A DNA stretch of 64,000 nt from positions 1-64,000 of the forward strand of contig JAIXTO010000245.1 of the NCBI GenBank assembly GCA_027483885.1. Reading direction: 5' to 3'. Positions 26,109-33,496 of this stretch are shown piece after piece. The position numbers and the translations under genes are program-made. Under the pieces are notes generated by a model. The model was given only the letters and a program-made list of their open reading frames with translations. It did not search any database and was not told the DNA's origin. The first letter of the stretch is position 1, and every line of letters begins with the position of its first letter. This stretch comes from Rhizobiaceae bacterium. Lineage in GTDB: Bacteria; Pseudomonadota; Alphaproteobacteria; Rhizobiales; Rhizobiaceae.

Positions 26109-27068
26109 TCACCGCGGTTCAGATGCCGTTTCGTCCACCTTACCAAGGGTGCGTGCAGGGCCGGCCAGCGCAGAGCAGGCTAGAGGCCACGTGGTTGCAT
26201 CCACATCGAGCGCCGTCCTCAGCCAGGCAAGCGTCATTCGCCGCGTTGCCTCCAATGCATCAGGGGATTCGACCTCGGTTTCCTTTGCATCGAAGCCCGC
26301 AATGCCACCCAGGCCGTGGCCGACGCCCTCAAGGGTCAGCAGCGCCTGCACACCAGGTCCATCGTGATAGGCGTCGGCATGCCAGGAAGGTCCGCGGATC
26401 GTGAAGCGCGGATTGTCGTCCGCACCGCAAACGACCAGGCTCGATGTTGCGATGCCCGTAAAATCGAGATCGAAGAAGGGGAAGCGCTCTTCATTATCCG
26501 GCGTCAGATCCTTGCCGCCGCGACCGGGTGCAGCAAGCAGGATACCCGCCGAAATGCGCGGATCGGCAAACACCTCACCAAACAGACGTGCCCCGAGCAG
26601 TAGGCTGACGGTGTGGCCACCGAAGGAATGGCCCACGGCTGCGATGCGGTTATGATCCAGTCGCCCCGCCACGGCTGGCGCCTGCTCTTCGATATCCGCC
26701 AACCGATCGAGGATCGCCGTTATCTCGGCCACACGCTCTCGCCAGAAGAAAGGGGCATTGGGCGTGTCGGCCGCAAGTCCGCCAACGCGTGACGTTGCAT
26801 GTGTCGGCTGAATGACCGCAAAGCCCCGTTCCGCCCAAAACTGCGCAAGCGGCCCATAACCATCCTTCGATGGAATATAAAGCGAAGGCCCATAGCCATG
26901 CGACAGGATCACGATAGGCAGGCCGCTTCCCCGCGCGGGCGCTGTCAGACGCAGTTCCAGGGGTTGGCGGTCGGCAAGGTCAAGGCGGATCGGCGAATAG
27001 GCAACCGTTGAGGTGGCTTCGGGTGTCGGAATGTGACGGGAAAGGTCGATCAGGTTATTCATGGTCAT
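26109..27068 (-). CDS. Alpha/beta hydrolase (dienelactone hydrolase / PAF-acetylhydrolase-like)
   Basis: This 319-residue alpha/beta-hydrolase has the oxyanion-region motif ILSHGYGPS, the nucleophile elbow GHSFGGH (Ser148) and a late GVGHGLGG that supplies the histidine. It has no signal peptide, so it is cytoplasmic. The general form resembles the predicted dienelactone hydrolases and PAF-acetylhydrolase-like esterases; the substrate is unknown. It is divergent from an AraC-type regulator, a common arrangement for a regulator and its single target. The ribosome-binding site is buried in a hairpin (27075-27091), which suggests control of translation. Confidence 0.85.
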   Translation of the reverse strand: MTMNNLIDLSRHIPTPEATSTVAYSPIRLDLADRQPLELRLTAPARGSGLPIVILSHGYGPSLYIPSKDGYGPLAQFWAERGFAVIQPTHATSRVGGLAADTPNAPFFWRERVAEITAILDRLADIEEQAPAVAGRLDHNRIAAVGHSFGGHTVSLLLGARLFGEVFADPRISAGILLAAPGRGGKDLTPDNEERFPFFDLDFTGIATSSLVVCGADDNPRFTIRGPSWHADAYHDGPGVQALLTLEGVGHGLGGIAGFDAKETEVESPDALEATRRMTLAWLRTALDVDATTWPLACSALAGPARTLGKVDETASEPR

Positions 27069-27074
27069 CCAAAA

Positions 27075-27091
27075 GGCTCCTGTTGGGAGCC
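27075..27091 (-). promoter_or_regulatory. Hairpin covering the Shine-Dalgarno of the hydrolase mRNA
   Basis: On the minus strand GGCTCC, CAACA, GGAGCC and then TTTT stand directly before the hydrolase ATG. The GGAG ribosome-binding site, eight bases from the ATG, is one arm of the stem. This could limit translation, or act as a weak terminator because of the T run. Confidence 0.5.
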
Positions 27092-27161
27092 CTCAAGATG
27101 GACGCAGGTTCTCGGATGATCTATATCTCAGTATCCGCTTTTATTGAGCATAAGTCCGAAA

Positions 27162-28061
27162 ATGTCTGATCCACTCGCGCAGATCGTCGCGTTTCTGAAG
27201 CCCGTCCCCTCCATCGCCAAGCTGGTGACGGCGGGCGGTCACTGGCTTGTGGAGCGCCAGGAACTCGGTAGCCCCTTCTATTGTGCAATCGTTGAAGGAC
27301 ACTGCCTGCTGACCATCAGCGGCCGGGCACCCATGACGCTTGGCCCCGGCGATTTCGTTCTCGTCCCTGAGATCCATTCCTTCACCATGAGCAGCCTTCA
27401 GCCACCGCCGCGCGCCACGTTGCCGCAGCGGCTGGAGACGAGCCCCGGCGTCTTTCGCCTGGGCGATCCCTCCTTGCCCTCGCAGATCACGGCCATGGTG
27501 GGTCACTGCGTTTTCAAAGCGAATGACCGGCCGCTGCTGGTCTCGCTGCTGCCGGATGTGATCAGGGTCACGGGACAGCAAAGACTGATGGATCTGGTGC
27601 GAATGATCCACACCGAAACCGTGGACCGGCTGGAAGCAAGGGAGATGGTCCTCACGCGGCTGCTCGAGGTTTTGCTAATCGACGCATTGCGCAGCGCAGG
27701 CGGCGCGATGACCTCCCCAGGATTGCTACGCGGACTGTCAGACGCAAAACTTGCTCTCGCACTGCAACGGATCCATCAGGATCCGTCCAGCGAGGTGACG
27801 GTAGAGGTGCTGGCCCGCGAGGCGGGCATGTCGCGGTCCTCGTTCTTCGACCGCTTTCGCCGTCTGGTGGGTGTCGCTCCCATGGAATATGCAACGGCCT
27901 GGCGGATGGCGCTTGCAAAAGATCTGCTGCTTCGCCGGGAGGCACCGCTCGCCCATGTCGCCGCGCAGATCGGCTATAGCTCCGCGAGCGCTTTTAACGT
28001 GGCCTTCACCCGGCATGTGGGCGTCACTCCGGGCGCGTTTGCGCGACAGGATTTGCAGTGA
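27162..28061 (+). CDS. AraC-family transcriptional regulator with cupin sensor domain
   Basis: The protein has 299 residues. The N-terminal half is a cupin-type ligand-binding domain (GHWLVERQELGSPFYCAIVE, GRAPMTLGPGDFVLVPE). The C-terminal 100 residues hold the two AraC helix-turn-helix motifs: VEVLAREAGMSRSSFFDRF, and then VAAQIGYSSASAFNVAFTR followed by GVTPGAFAR. This architecture is that of the AraC subgroup often found next to oxidoreductases or hydrolases. I chose the ATG at 27162; a TTG 18 bases earlier is less likely. It is divergent from the alpha/beta hydrolase gene, its probable target. Confidence 0.9.
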   Translation: MSDPLAQIVAFLKPVPSIAKLVTAGGHWLVERQELGSPFYCAIVEGHCLLTISGRAPMTLGPGDFVLVPEIHSFTMSSLQPPPRATLPQRLETSPGVFRLGDPSLPSQITAMVGHCVFKANDRPLLVSLLPDVIRVTGQQRLMDLVRMIHTETVDRLEAREMVLTRLLEVLLIDALRSAGGAMTSPGLLRGLSDAKLALALQRIHQDPSSEVTVEVLAREAGMSRSSFFDRFRRLVGVAPMEYATAWRMALAKDLLLRREAPLAHVAAQIGYSSASAFNVAFTRHVGVTPGAFARQDLQ

Positions 28062-28142
28062 CGCCCCGGCAACGGCTAGCGTGTTCTCCCGGTCGGATGA
28101 ATGACCGATTGGGACGCCATAGGCCGGCCGGAGTGTTTGCTC

Positions 28143-29726
28143 TCACGCAGCGCTGCGCGTCTTCCACTCTGCCCGCAGCACCTGTTTCAGCGGCTTGCCG
28201 CCGGCATTGCGCGGAATGGTGTCCACGAAGATGACGTGGGTCGGGCGTTTGTAGGCGGCAAGGCGGTCGCGGCAATGGGTTTTGATGGCCTCGGCATCGA
28301 ATGAAGCGTCCGGGCGGCGCACGATGAAGGCAGCACCCACCTCGCCCCATTTGTCATCGGCAACGCCGATCACAGCGACTTCGCCAACGCCAGGATAACT
28401 GCCCATGGCCGCTTCCACTTCGGCCGGATAGACGTTTTCGCCACCGGAAATATACATGTCCTTCAGCCGGTCGGCGATGACGTGAAAACCGTCCTCATCG
28501 CAGCGCACCATGTCGCCGGTGCGGAACCAGCCGTCCACGAAGGCGGCTGCCGTCTGGTCGGGCTTTTGCCAGTAGCCGGGGGAGACGGAAGGGCCGCGGA
28601 TCCACAATTCACCGACCGCACCTGCCTCGCAATCGCTGCCCGCTTCATCGCAGATCTTCACCTCAATGAGCGGTGCCGGAAAACCGACGCTGCCGTGGCG
28701 GCGGGCGATTTCCGTCTCGTTGAGCGGCATGTGCATGACGGTGCCCGCCTCGCTCATGCCATAGCCGTTGACCAGCGCCACGCCGTCCTTCAGGTAGGCA
28801 TCCACCAGCGGCGGCGGCAGCGGCGCGCCGCCGATGAAGATCGCCTTCAGCCGCGCCATGCGCTCCGGCGAATAGGCCGGCTGGTCGCGCAGGATGGAGG
28901 CCATCTGCGGCACGGCGAAATAATGCGTCACGCCGATCTCGTCGTCGTTGAGGCAGGAAATCGTGCGCTCAGGCAAAAACCGGTCGGAGATCACCAGCGT
29001 GCCGCCCATCATCAGCGTCGTGCGGGCAATCGCAACCAACCCGATGGTGTGGAAGAACGGCAGGTCGCAGAAGGTGACGGAACCCGGCACCACTTCGCCG
29101 ACGAAGGAAAAGTTGACTGCCGAATAAAAGAGATTGCGCCGCGTCAGGATGACGCCTTTCGGCGCGCCCGTGGTGCCGGAGGTGTAAAGCAGGATCGCCG
29201 GTTTGTCGGCATCGCCGCGCAGGCGCTTCATCGGCGCCGTCTGCGCCAGAATCGCGTCAAGGCTGTCGGCGCTGCCTGCGTAAGGAATGATCTCAAGGCC
29301 GGCTTGCGCGCCCTTCAGCGCTTCAGCCGCGGCCTGAAACTCCTGTTCATAGACCACAAGCTCCGGCGTGCAATCCTCAACGATGCCGGTCAGTTCCGCC
29401 ACGCCCAGCCGCCAGTTGAGCGGCACGAAAACCGCCCGGATGCGCTGGCAGGCAAAGGCCAGCACCAGAAGATCGACGCTGTTGCGCCCAAGCCCCGCCA
29501 CGCGAAATCCTTCGCCGCGCGCCTCAAACTTTTCATGGAGAAAAGCGGCGCAGCGGGCGATGCGGTCATCAAGCGCCGCATAGGTCAGCGTCGTGCCCTC
29601 AGGCAGAAGGCGCGTCGCCACCTTGTCTGGCGAGACTTTGGCGCGGTAGCCGACCGGATCCTCGGCCACCAGCGTAAAGGAATTGCCCGCTGCAAAACCG
29701 GCCATATCCACTTCGGTCACATGCAT
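28143..29726 (-). CDS. Acyl-CoA synthetase / AMP-dependent ligase
   Basis: This 527-residue adenylate-forming enzyme activates a carboxylic acid as acyl-AMP and then acyl-CoA. The motifs are LLYTSGTTGAPKGVILTRRN (AMP-binding P-loop), YGMSEAG, the WFRTGDMVRCDEDGF hinge motif and the C-terminal NAGGKPLKQVL with the catalytic lysine. The substrate is probably a medium-chain or aromatic acid, but it cannot be fixed. The start at 29726 has GGAGGAGG six bases upstream and removes 12 residues from the longest frame. It is divergent from a MarR regulator, with a MarR-like palindrome at 29766-29780 in its promoter region. Confidence 0.9.
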   Translation of the reverse strand: MHVTEVDMAGFAAGNSFTLVAEDPVGYRAKVSPDKVATRLLPEGTTLTYAALDDRIARCAAFLHEKFEARGEGFRVAGLGRNSVDLLVLAFACQRIRAVFVPLNWRLGVAELTGIVEDCTPELVVYEQEFQAAAEALKGAQAGLEIIPYAGSADSLDAILAQTAPMKRLRGDADKPAILLYTSGTTGAPKGVILTRRNLFYSAVNFSFVGEVVPGSVTFCDLPFFHTIGLVAIARTTLMMGGTLVISDRFLPERTISCLNDDEIGVTHYFAVPQMASILRDQPAYSPERMARLKAIFIGGAPLPPPLVDAYLKDGVALVNGYGMSEAGTVMHMPLNETEIARRHGSVGFPAPLIEVKICDEAGSDCEAGAVGELWIRGPSVSPGYWQKPDQTAAAFVDGWFRTGDMVRCDEDGFHVIADRLKDMYISGGENVYPAEVEAAMGSYPGVGEVAVIGVADDKWGEVGAAFIVRRPDASFDAEAIKTHCRDRLAAYKRPTHVIFVDTIPRNAGGKPLKQVLRAEWKTRSAA

Positions 29727-29765
29727 GAATTGCCTCCTCCGGCAGATCGCCTCCACGATCAATTA

Positions 29766-29780
29766 GTATGTATTGCATAC
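29766..29780. promoter_or_regulatory. Candidate MarR operator between ligase and marR genes
   Basis: GTATGTATTGCATAC is an inverted repeat (GTATG/CATAC) in AT-rich DNA 40-54 bases upstream of the ligase ATG. MarR dimers bind palindromes of this size. Its position fits repression of the ligase gene by the divergent MarR protein. Confidence 0.45.
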
Positions 29781-29949
29781 GATTTCGTTTATCATTTGGC
29801 AAGATGGCGTTTCACAAACAAACCTGTGAAAAGGTCACCGCGCAAGCAGACAGAGCGGGCAGTGGCCGGCCAGTTGCCAACGCGGGCTTGCCATGGCGGC
29901 ATGCGGCATGCGCAGATAAAGAATGACAGCAGACAAGAAGGACGACTCG

Positions 29950-30393
29950 ATGGCCGAGGAACTGGAGCGCAGCTGGCTGCAGCAGCTCGTGGGCTATCAC
30001 CTGCGCATGGCGCATCTGGCGCTCTACCGCGATTTTGCCGCAGCCGTTGCCGATTACGACCTGACACAGAAGCAGCTGGCTGCGCTCGAGCTGATTGCCA
30101 CCAATCCCGGCGCCTCGCAGGTGGATATCGCCAATGCGCTGTCCATGGACCGCGCCACCATGATGAGCATGGTCAAACGCCTGCTCTCGCGCGGGCTGAT
30201 CGAACGGCGCTCATCCAAGATAGACCGCCGGCGCCAAGAGATCCGGCTGTCCCCGCAAGGCGTGGCAACGCTCGAGCGCGTCCATGGCATCATCGACCAC
30301 CACGAGGACAGCTTTCTCTCCGTACTGTCCGCCGAAGAACGCGGCCAGCTGATCACGCTGCTGCGCAAGCTCTACGAGCGCCGCAGCGGATAA
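29950..30393 (+). CDS. MarR-family transcriptional regulator
   Basis: This 147-residue winged-helix repressor has a core, LTQKQLAALELIATNPGASQ to LLSRGLIERRSSKIDRRRQE, that carries the MarR helix-turn-helix and the wing with the DRR motif. The preferred start is the ATG at 29950, which has AAGGA seven bases upstream; an ATG at 29923 adds nine residues and has a weaker site. MarR proteins next to acyl-CoA or coumaroyl-CoA ligases usually bind the CoA product or the acid and then release the operator. By position it would control the divergent acyl-CoA synthetase gene. Confidence 0.9.
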   Translation: MAEELERSWLQQLVGYHLRMAHLALYRDFAAAVADYDLTQKQLAALELIATNPGASQVDIANALSMDRATMMSMVKRLLSRGLIERRSSKIDRRRQEIRLSPQGVATLERVHGIIDHHEDSFLSVLSAEERGQLITLLRKLYERRSG

Positions 30394-30408
30394 CGTCAGG
30401 CCTAAACG

Positions 30409-31263
30409 TCAGATGGCCGTTGCCAGCCGCTCCTCGATATAGATCTGCAGCAGCTTTTGCGACACCGGGCCCGGCGCGCCGGAACCGATGGTCACGCCAT
30501 CGATCGAGATAACCGGCATGACAAAGGCGGATGCCGAGGTGATGAACACTTCAGCGGCCGCCTTTGCCTCCTCGATCGAAAACGACCGTTCCTCGACGGC
30601 AAGGCCCGCGCGGGCGGCCAGATCGAGGATTGAGCCGCGCGTAATGCCGTGGAGAAGCGCATTGGAAAGCGCCCGCGTGACGAGCACGCCGTCTTTCGTC
30701 ACGATATGGGCATTGGCCGAACTTGCCTCGGTCACCAGCCCGTCCTCCACCAGAAACACGTCGTCGGCACCCGCCTTCTTTGCTTCCATCTTGGCAAGCG
30801 TGGAATAGAGCAGCTGCACCGTCTTGATATGACGGTTCGCCCAGCGACCGTCGGGACGGCTGACGACGGAAATGCCGGTCTTCCAGCGCGGATTGTCGAG
30901 GACCGATTTGGCCTGGGTAAACATCACGAAGGTCGGCTGCAGATCTGCGGAAAACAGAAAATCACGGTCTTCGGCACCGCGCGTCACCTGCAGGTAGATG
31001 AGCCCGTCCGTCATGCCGTTGCGGGTCAGGATTTCCCGGTGCAGCGACAGAAGAGCCTCCTCCTCCACCGGCATGGGAATGCCGAGAGACCCGAGCGAAC
31101 GCTTGAGCCGCGCCGCATGGCCGGCATAGTCGATGAGCTTGCCGCCGATCACCGCGGTCACCTCATAGATGGCATCGGCAAACAGAAAACCGCGGTCGAA
31201 CACGGAGACCTGCGCTTTGCTTTCCTCCAGCCATTCTCCGTTGAGATAGACGATGCGGGCCAT
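30409..31263 (-). CDS. Class IV aminotransferase, D-amino-acid-transaminase type
   Basis: This 284-residue fold-type IV PLP enzyme shows VYLNGEWLEES, VSVFDRGFLFADAIYEVT, RHIKTVQLLYSTLAK (with the PLP lysine region) and VTEASSANAHIV. These match the D-alanine aminotransferase subgroup better than branched-chain aminotransferases. It moves the amino group between D-amino acids and 2-oxo acids. I begin at MARIVYL (31263), which has GGAG upstream; an ATG 15 bases earlier is possible. It is convergent with marR and divergent from the GhrA-like gene, which reduces 2-oxo acids. A metabolic link between the two is possible but not shown. Confidence 0.88.
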   Translation of the reverse strand: MARIVYLNGEWLEESKAQVSVFDRGFLFADAIYEVTAVIGGKLIDYAGHAARLKRSLGSLGIPMPVEEEALLSLHREILTRNGMTDGLIYLQVTRGAEDRDFLFSADLQPTFVMFTQAKSVLDNPRWKTGISVVSRPDGRWANRHIKTVQLLYSTLAKMEAKKAGADDVFLVEDGLVTEASSANAHIVTKDGVLVTRALSNALLHGITRGSILDLAARAGLAVEERSFSIEEAKAAAEVFITSASAFVMPVISIDGVTIGSGAPGPVSQKLLQIYIEERLATAI

Positions 31264-31456
31264 GTGTCGGGTCTCCATGCGACAGAATTATGCGCAGCTT
31301 TATGGTCTGCCAAGGGCTGCGCGTCAAACCGCGTTTTCGGTGGGATTTGAGGCTGAACAATGGCCTTTTCCGTCTTGACGCACCGGCCCGGCTGCGCCCA
31401 AAAGATCGCACGCTTTTTGGTTCTGCTTCATTTTTTGATTTTCGGAGTTTCTGGCC

Positions 31457-32401
31457 ATGCTGCCGCCCATCGCACTCGTCACGCGCCTGAACGGCGAAGA
31501 AGAACAGGCATGGCTCGATGTGCTGCGCCGGGCCATGCCGGACGAGCGCATCCTGCCGTTTGCCGAGCTGGAACCGCAGGAGCGCAGGCTTGCCGAAATT
31601 GCCATCGTCGCCAATCCCGATCCCGCCGATGTCGCAGCCTTGCCGGGTCTCTCCTTCATCCACAGCCTCTGGGCCGGCGTCGAGCGGCTGGTAATGGAGC
31701 TTGGCGTCACGGCCCCGCCGATCGTGCGTCTCGTCGATCCGGAATTGTCGCGGGTGATGGCAGAAGCGGTGCTGGCCTGGACCTATTACCTGCAGCGCGA
31801 CATGCCGGCCTATCGAAACGCCCAGGCGGACAAGACATGGGCACCGCGCGAATACCGCCATCCCGGCGATGTCGCCATCGGCCTTCTCGGGCTTGGCGCA
31901 CTCGGCACGCAGAGTGCAGAGCGCCTGACGCAAGCCGGTTTTCGCGTCGAGGGCTGGAGCCGTTCGCCAAAGACGCTGGACAATGTCGTGACCCATCATG
32001 GCGAAGAGGGCCTGAAGACACTTCTCTCCTCAAGCGATATTCTGGTCTGCCTCCTGCCGCTGACGGCAGAAACGCGCGGCCTCCTCAATGCCGAGCGGCT
32101 GGCGATGATGCCGGAGGGGGCGGCCCTCATCAATTTTGCCCGTGGCGCGGTGGTGGTGGCCGACGACCTTATCGCAGCGCTCGATCGCGGCCATCTCGAT
32201 CATGCGGTCCTGGATGTGTTCGAAAAAGAACCCCTCGAGACGGGCTCTCAGTTCTGGGCGCATCCGAAGGTGACGGTACTGCCGCATATTTCAGCCCCGA
32301 CAACGCCGGTAACGGCGGCCCGCATCGTGGCCGTCAATATCGCGTCATGGCGGGCAAGCGGCGCTTTGCCGAAGACGGTCGACCGCCAGCGCGGCTACTG
32401 A
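31457..32401 (+). CDS. Glyoxylate/hydroxypyruvate reductase A-like D-2-hydroxyacid dehydrogenase
   Basis: This 314-residue NAD(P)H-dependent enzyme of the D-isomer 2-hydroxyacid dehydrogenase family is most like GhrA. The Rossmann motif is GLLGLGALGTQSAERL. The catalytic Arg is in NFARGAVV, the Glu in FEKEPLET and the His in LPHISAPT. The C-terminal VDRQRGY is typical of GhrA. It reduces glyoxylate or hydroxypyruvate to glycolate or glycerate. CGGAG lies nine bases upstream of the ATG. It is alone on its strand; a hairpin separates it from the convergent DapA-family gene. Confidence 0.9.
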   Translation: MLPPIALVTRLNGEEEQAWLDVLRRAMPDERILPFAELEPQERRLAEIAIVANPDPADVAALPGLSFIHSLWAGVERLVMELGVTAPPIVRLVDPELSRVMAEAVLAWTYYLQRDMPAYRNAQADKTWAPREYRHPGDVAIGLLGLGALGTQSAERLTQAGFRVEGWSRSPKTLDNVVTHHGEEGLKTLLSSSDILVCLLPLTAETRGLLNAERLAMMPEGAALINFARGAVVVADDLIAALDRGHLDHAVLDVFEKEPLETGSQFWAHPKVTVLPHISAPTTPVTAARIVAVNIASWRASGALPKTVDRQRGY

Positions 32402-32412
32402 GCCTAAAATCT

Positions 32413-32433
32413 CCGGTGCCACCCGAGCACCGG
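32413..32433. terminator. Hairpin between convergent ghrA-like and dapA-like genes
   Basis: CCGGTGC (32413-32419) and GCACCGG (32427-32433) pair perfectly. On the minus strand it is followed by GATTTTA, so it may act in both directions. It starts 11 bases after the ghrA-like stop. Confidence 0.55.
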
Positions 32434-32571
32434 CTTCATCCCTTGCATTCCCGACCGGTGATGCAAAGGAAAAGCCGGATGCCGACGTGCTGCGGATCAA
32501 CCAGAACAGTCCGCCGGTGTGCCTCAGCCCCTCCTTGCCGACAGCGGCGGGCGCACCTTTTTCAGTCTCGG

Positions 32572-33462
32572 TCAGCGCGCCTCGCCGATACCGTAGCGGG
32601 CGAGGATGTCGCGGATCTTCTCGTCCTGAACCGGGTCGGGCAGCAGCGCCGGCTGGCGGCTGGCGCCGACGGAGGCATCCTGCAGGTAAAGCGCGCGTTT
32701 CACCATGGCGGGCGCAAAACCCAGCGCATAAAGATCGGTGCGGAAAGCGGTATAGATCGCCTGCTGGCGTTCGGCTTCTGCAATGTCGCCGCTGTTGAAG
32801 CCGGTCAGAATGCCGGCGAGCACATCCGGCAAGGCGTTGCCGAGGCCGGAAATGCAACCGGCAGCGCCGTTCTGCAGCGACCAGAGAACGAGATGATCGG
32901 GGCCTGAATAGACCTCGAAACCCGGCATATCCGCCGCCACCTGCAGATAGGCCTCGAGCGTCTGCTGCGCGCCGCCGGAATCCTTGATGCCGGCAATATT
33001 GCCGTGGCTGGCAAGCTTGCGGGCTGTTTCCGGCTCGATATGGTTCTGCGTGCGCGCCGGAATATCATAGAGGTAGACCGGCGTCTGAACGGCATCGGCG
33101 ACCGTCGAAAAATGCCGGATCAGGCCGTCCTGCGTGCAGGCGATGAAGAAGGGGGTGATGACGGCGATGCCATCGACGCCGATCCGGTCGAATTCACGCG
33201 CCAGCTTGACGGTCTCGAACGTGGCCGGCGTGCCGGCATTAACGATCACCTTCACCTTTCCGGCAACTTCGTCCACCACCTCTTCTGTCAGATGAACCTT
33301 TTCCTCGAAGGTCAGCGCTGTAAAATCGCCATTGGTTCCCGCGCACATGATGTTGTTGCCGGCGGCCACCTGGCGGCGCACCTGCGCGCGGGTGGCCTCG
33401 AAATTGATGGTTTCGTCCTCGTTGAAGCAGGTAACGAGCGCGACATAGGCTTGAGCGGTCAT
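32572..33462 (-). CDS. Dihydrodipicolinate synthase / N-acetylneuraminate lyase family aldolase
   Basis: This 296-residue class I aldolase family protein (DapA/NAL) has the Schiff-base lysine in AGIKDSGG and the conserved tyrosine in VYLYDIPART. The usual GTTGE of DapA reads GTNGD here, so it is probably not the lysine-biosynthesis enzyme. Family members cleave or form 2-oxo acids such as N-acetylneuraminate or keto-deoxy sugar acids. It is the last gene of a minus-strand operon with a Dpp-type importer, next to a sialidase-fold protein and an acid-sugar kinase. That context favours a sugar-acid aldolase role. Confidence 0.88.
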   Translation of the reverse strand: MTAQAYVALVTCFNEDETINFEATRAQVRRQVAAGNNIMCAGTNGDFTALTFEEKVHLTEEVVDEVAGKVKVIVNAGTPATFETVKLAREFDRIGVDGIAVITPFFIACTQDGLIRHFSTVADAVQTPVYLYDIPARTQNHIEPETARKLASHGNIAGIKDSGGAQQTLEAYLQVAADMPGFEVYSGPDHLVLWSLQNGAAGCISGLGNALPDVLAGILTGFNSGDIAEAERQQAIYTAFRTDLYALGFAPAMVKRALYLQDASVGASRQPALLPDPVQDEKIRDILARYGIGEAR

Positions 33463-33496
33463 GGCAGGGAAACTCCGTTATTAAAGAGGGCGGCCT

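Noticed and set aside
28482-30512. 676-codon plus-strand frame across the acyl-CoA ligase and marR
   Set aside because: It runs antisense to the ligase and out of frame through marR, and has His/Arg-rich composition typical of shadows.
32540-32571. T-rich stretch after GGCGGGCGCACC as a terminator of the ghrA-like gene
   Set aside because: The upstream stem is only four base pairs; the hairpin at 32413-32433 is the better candidate.
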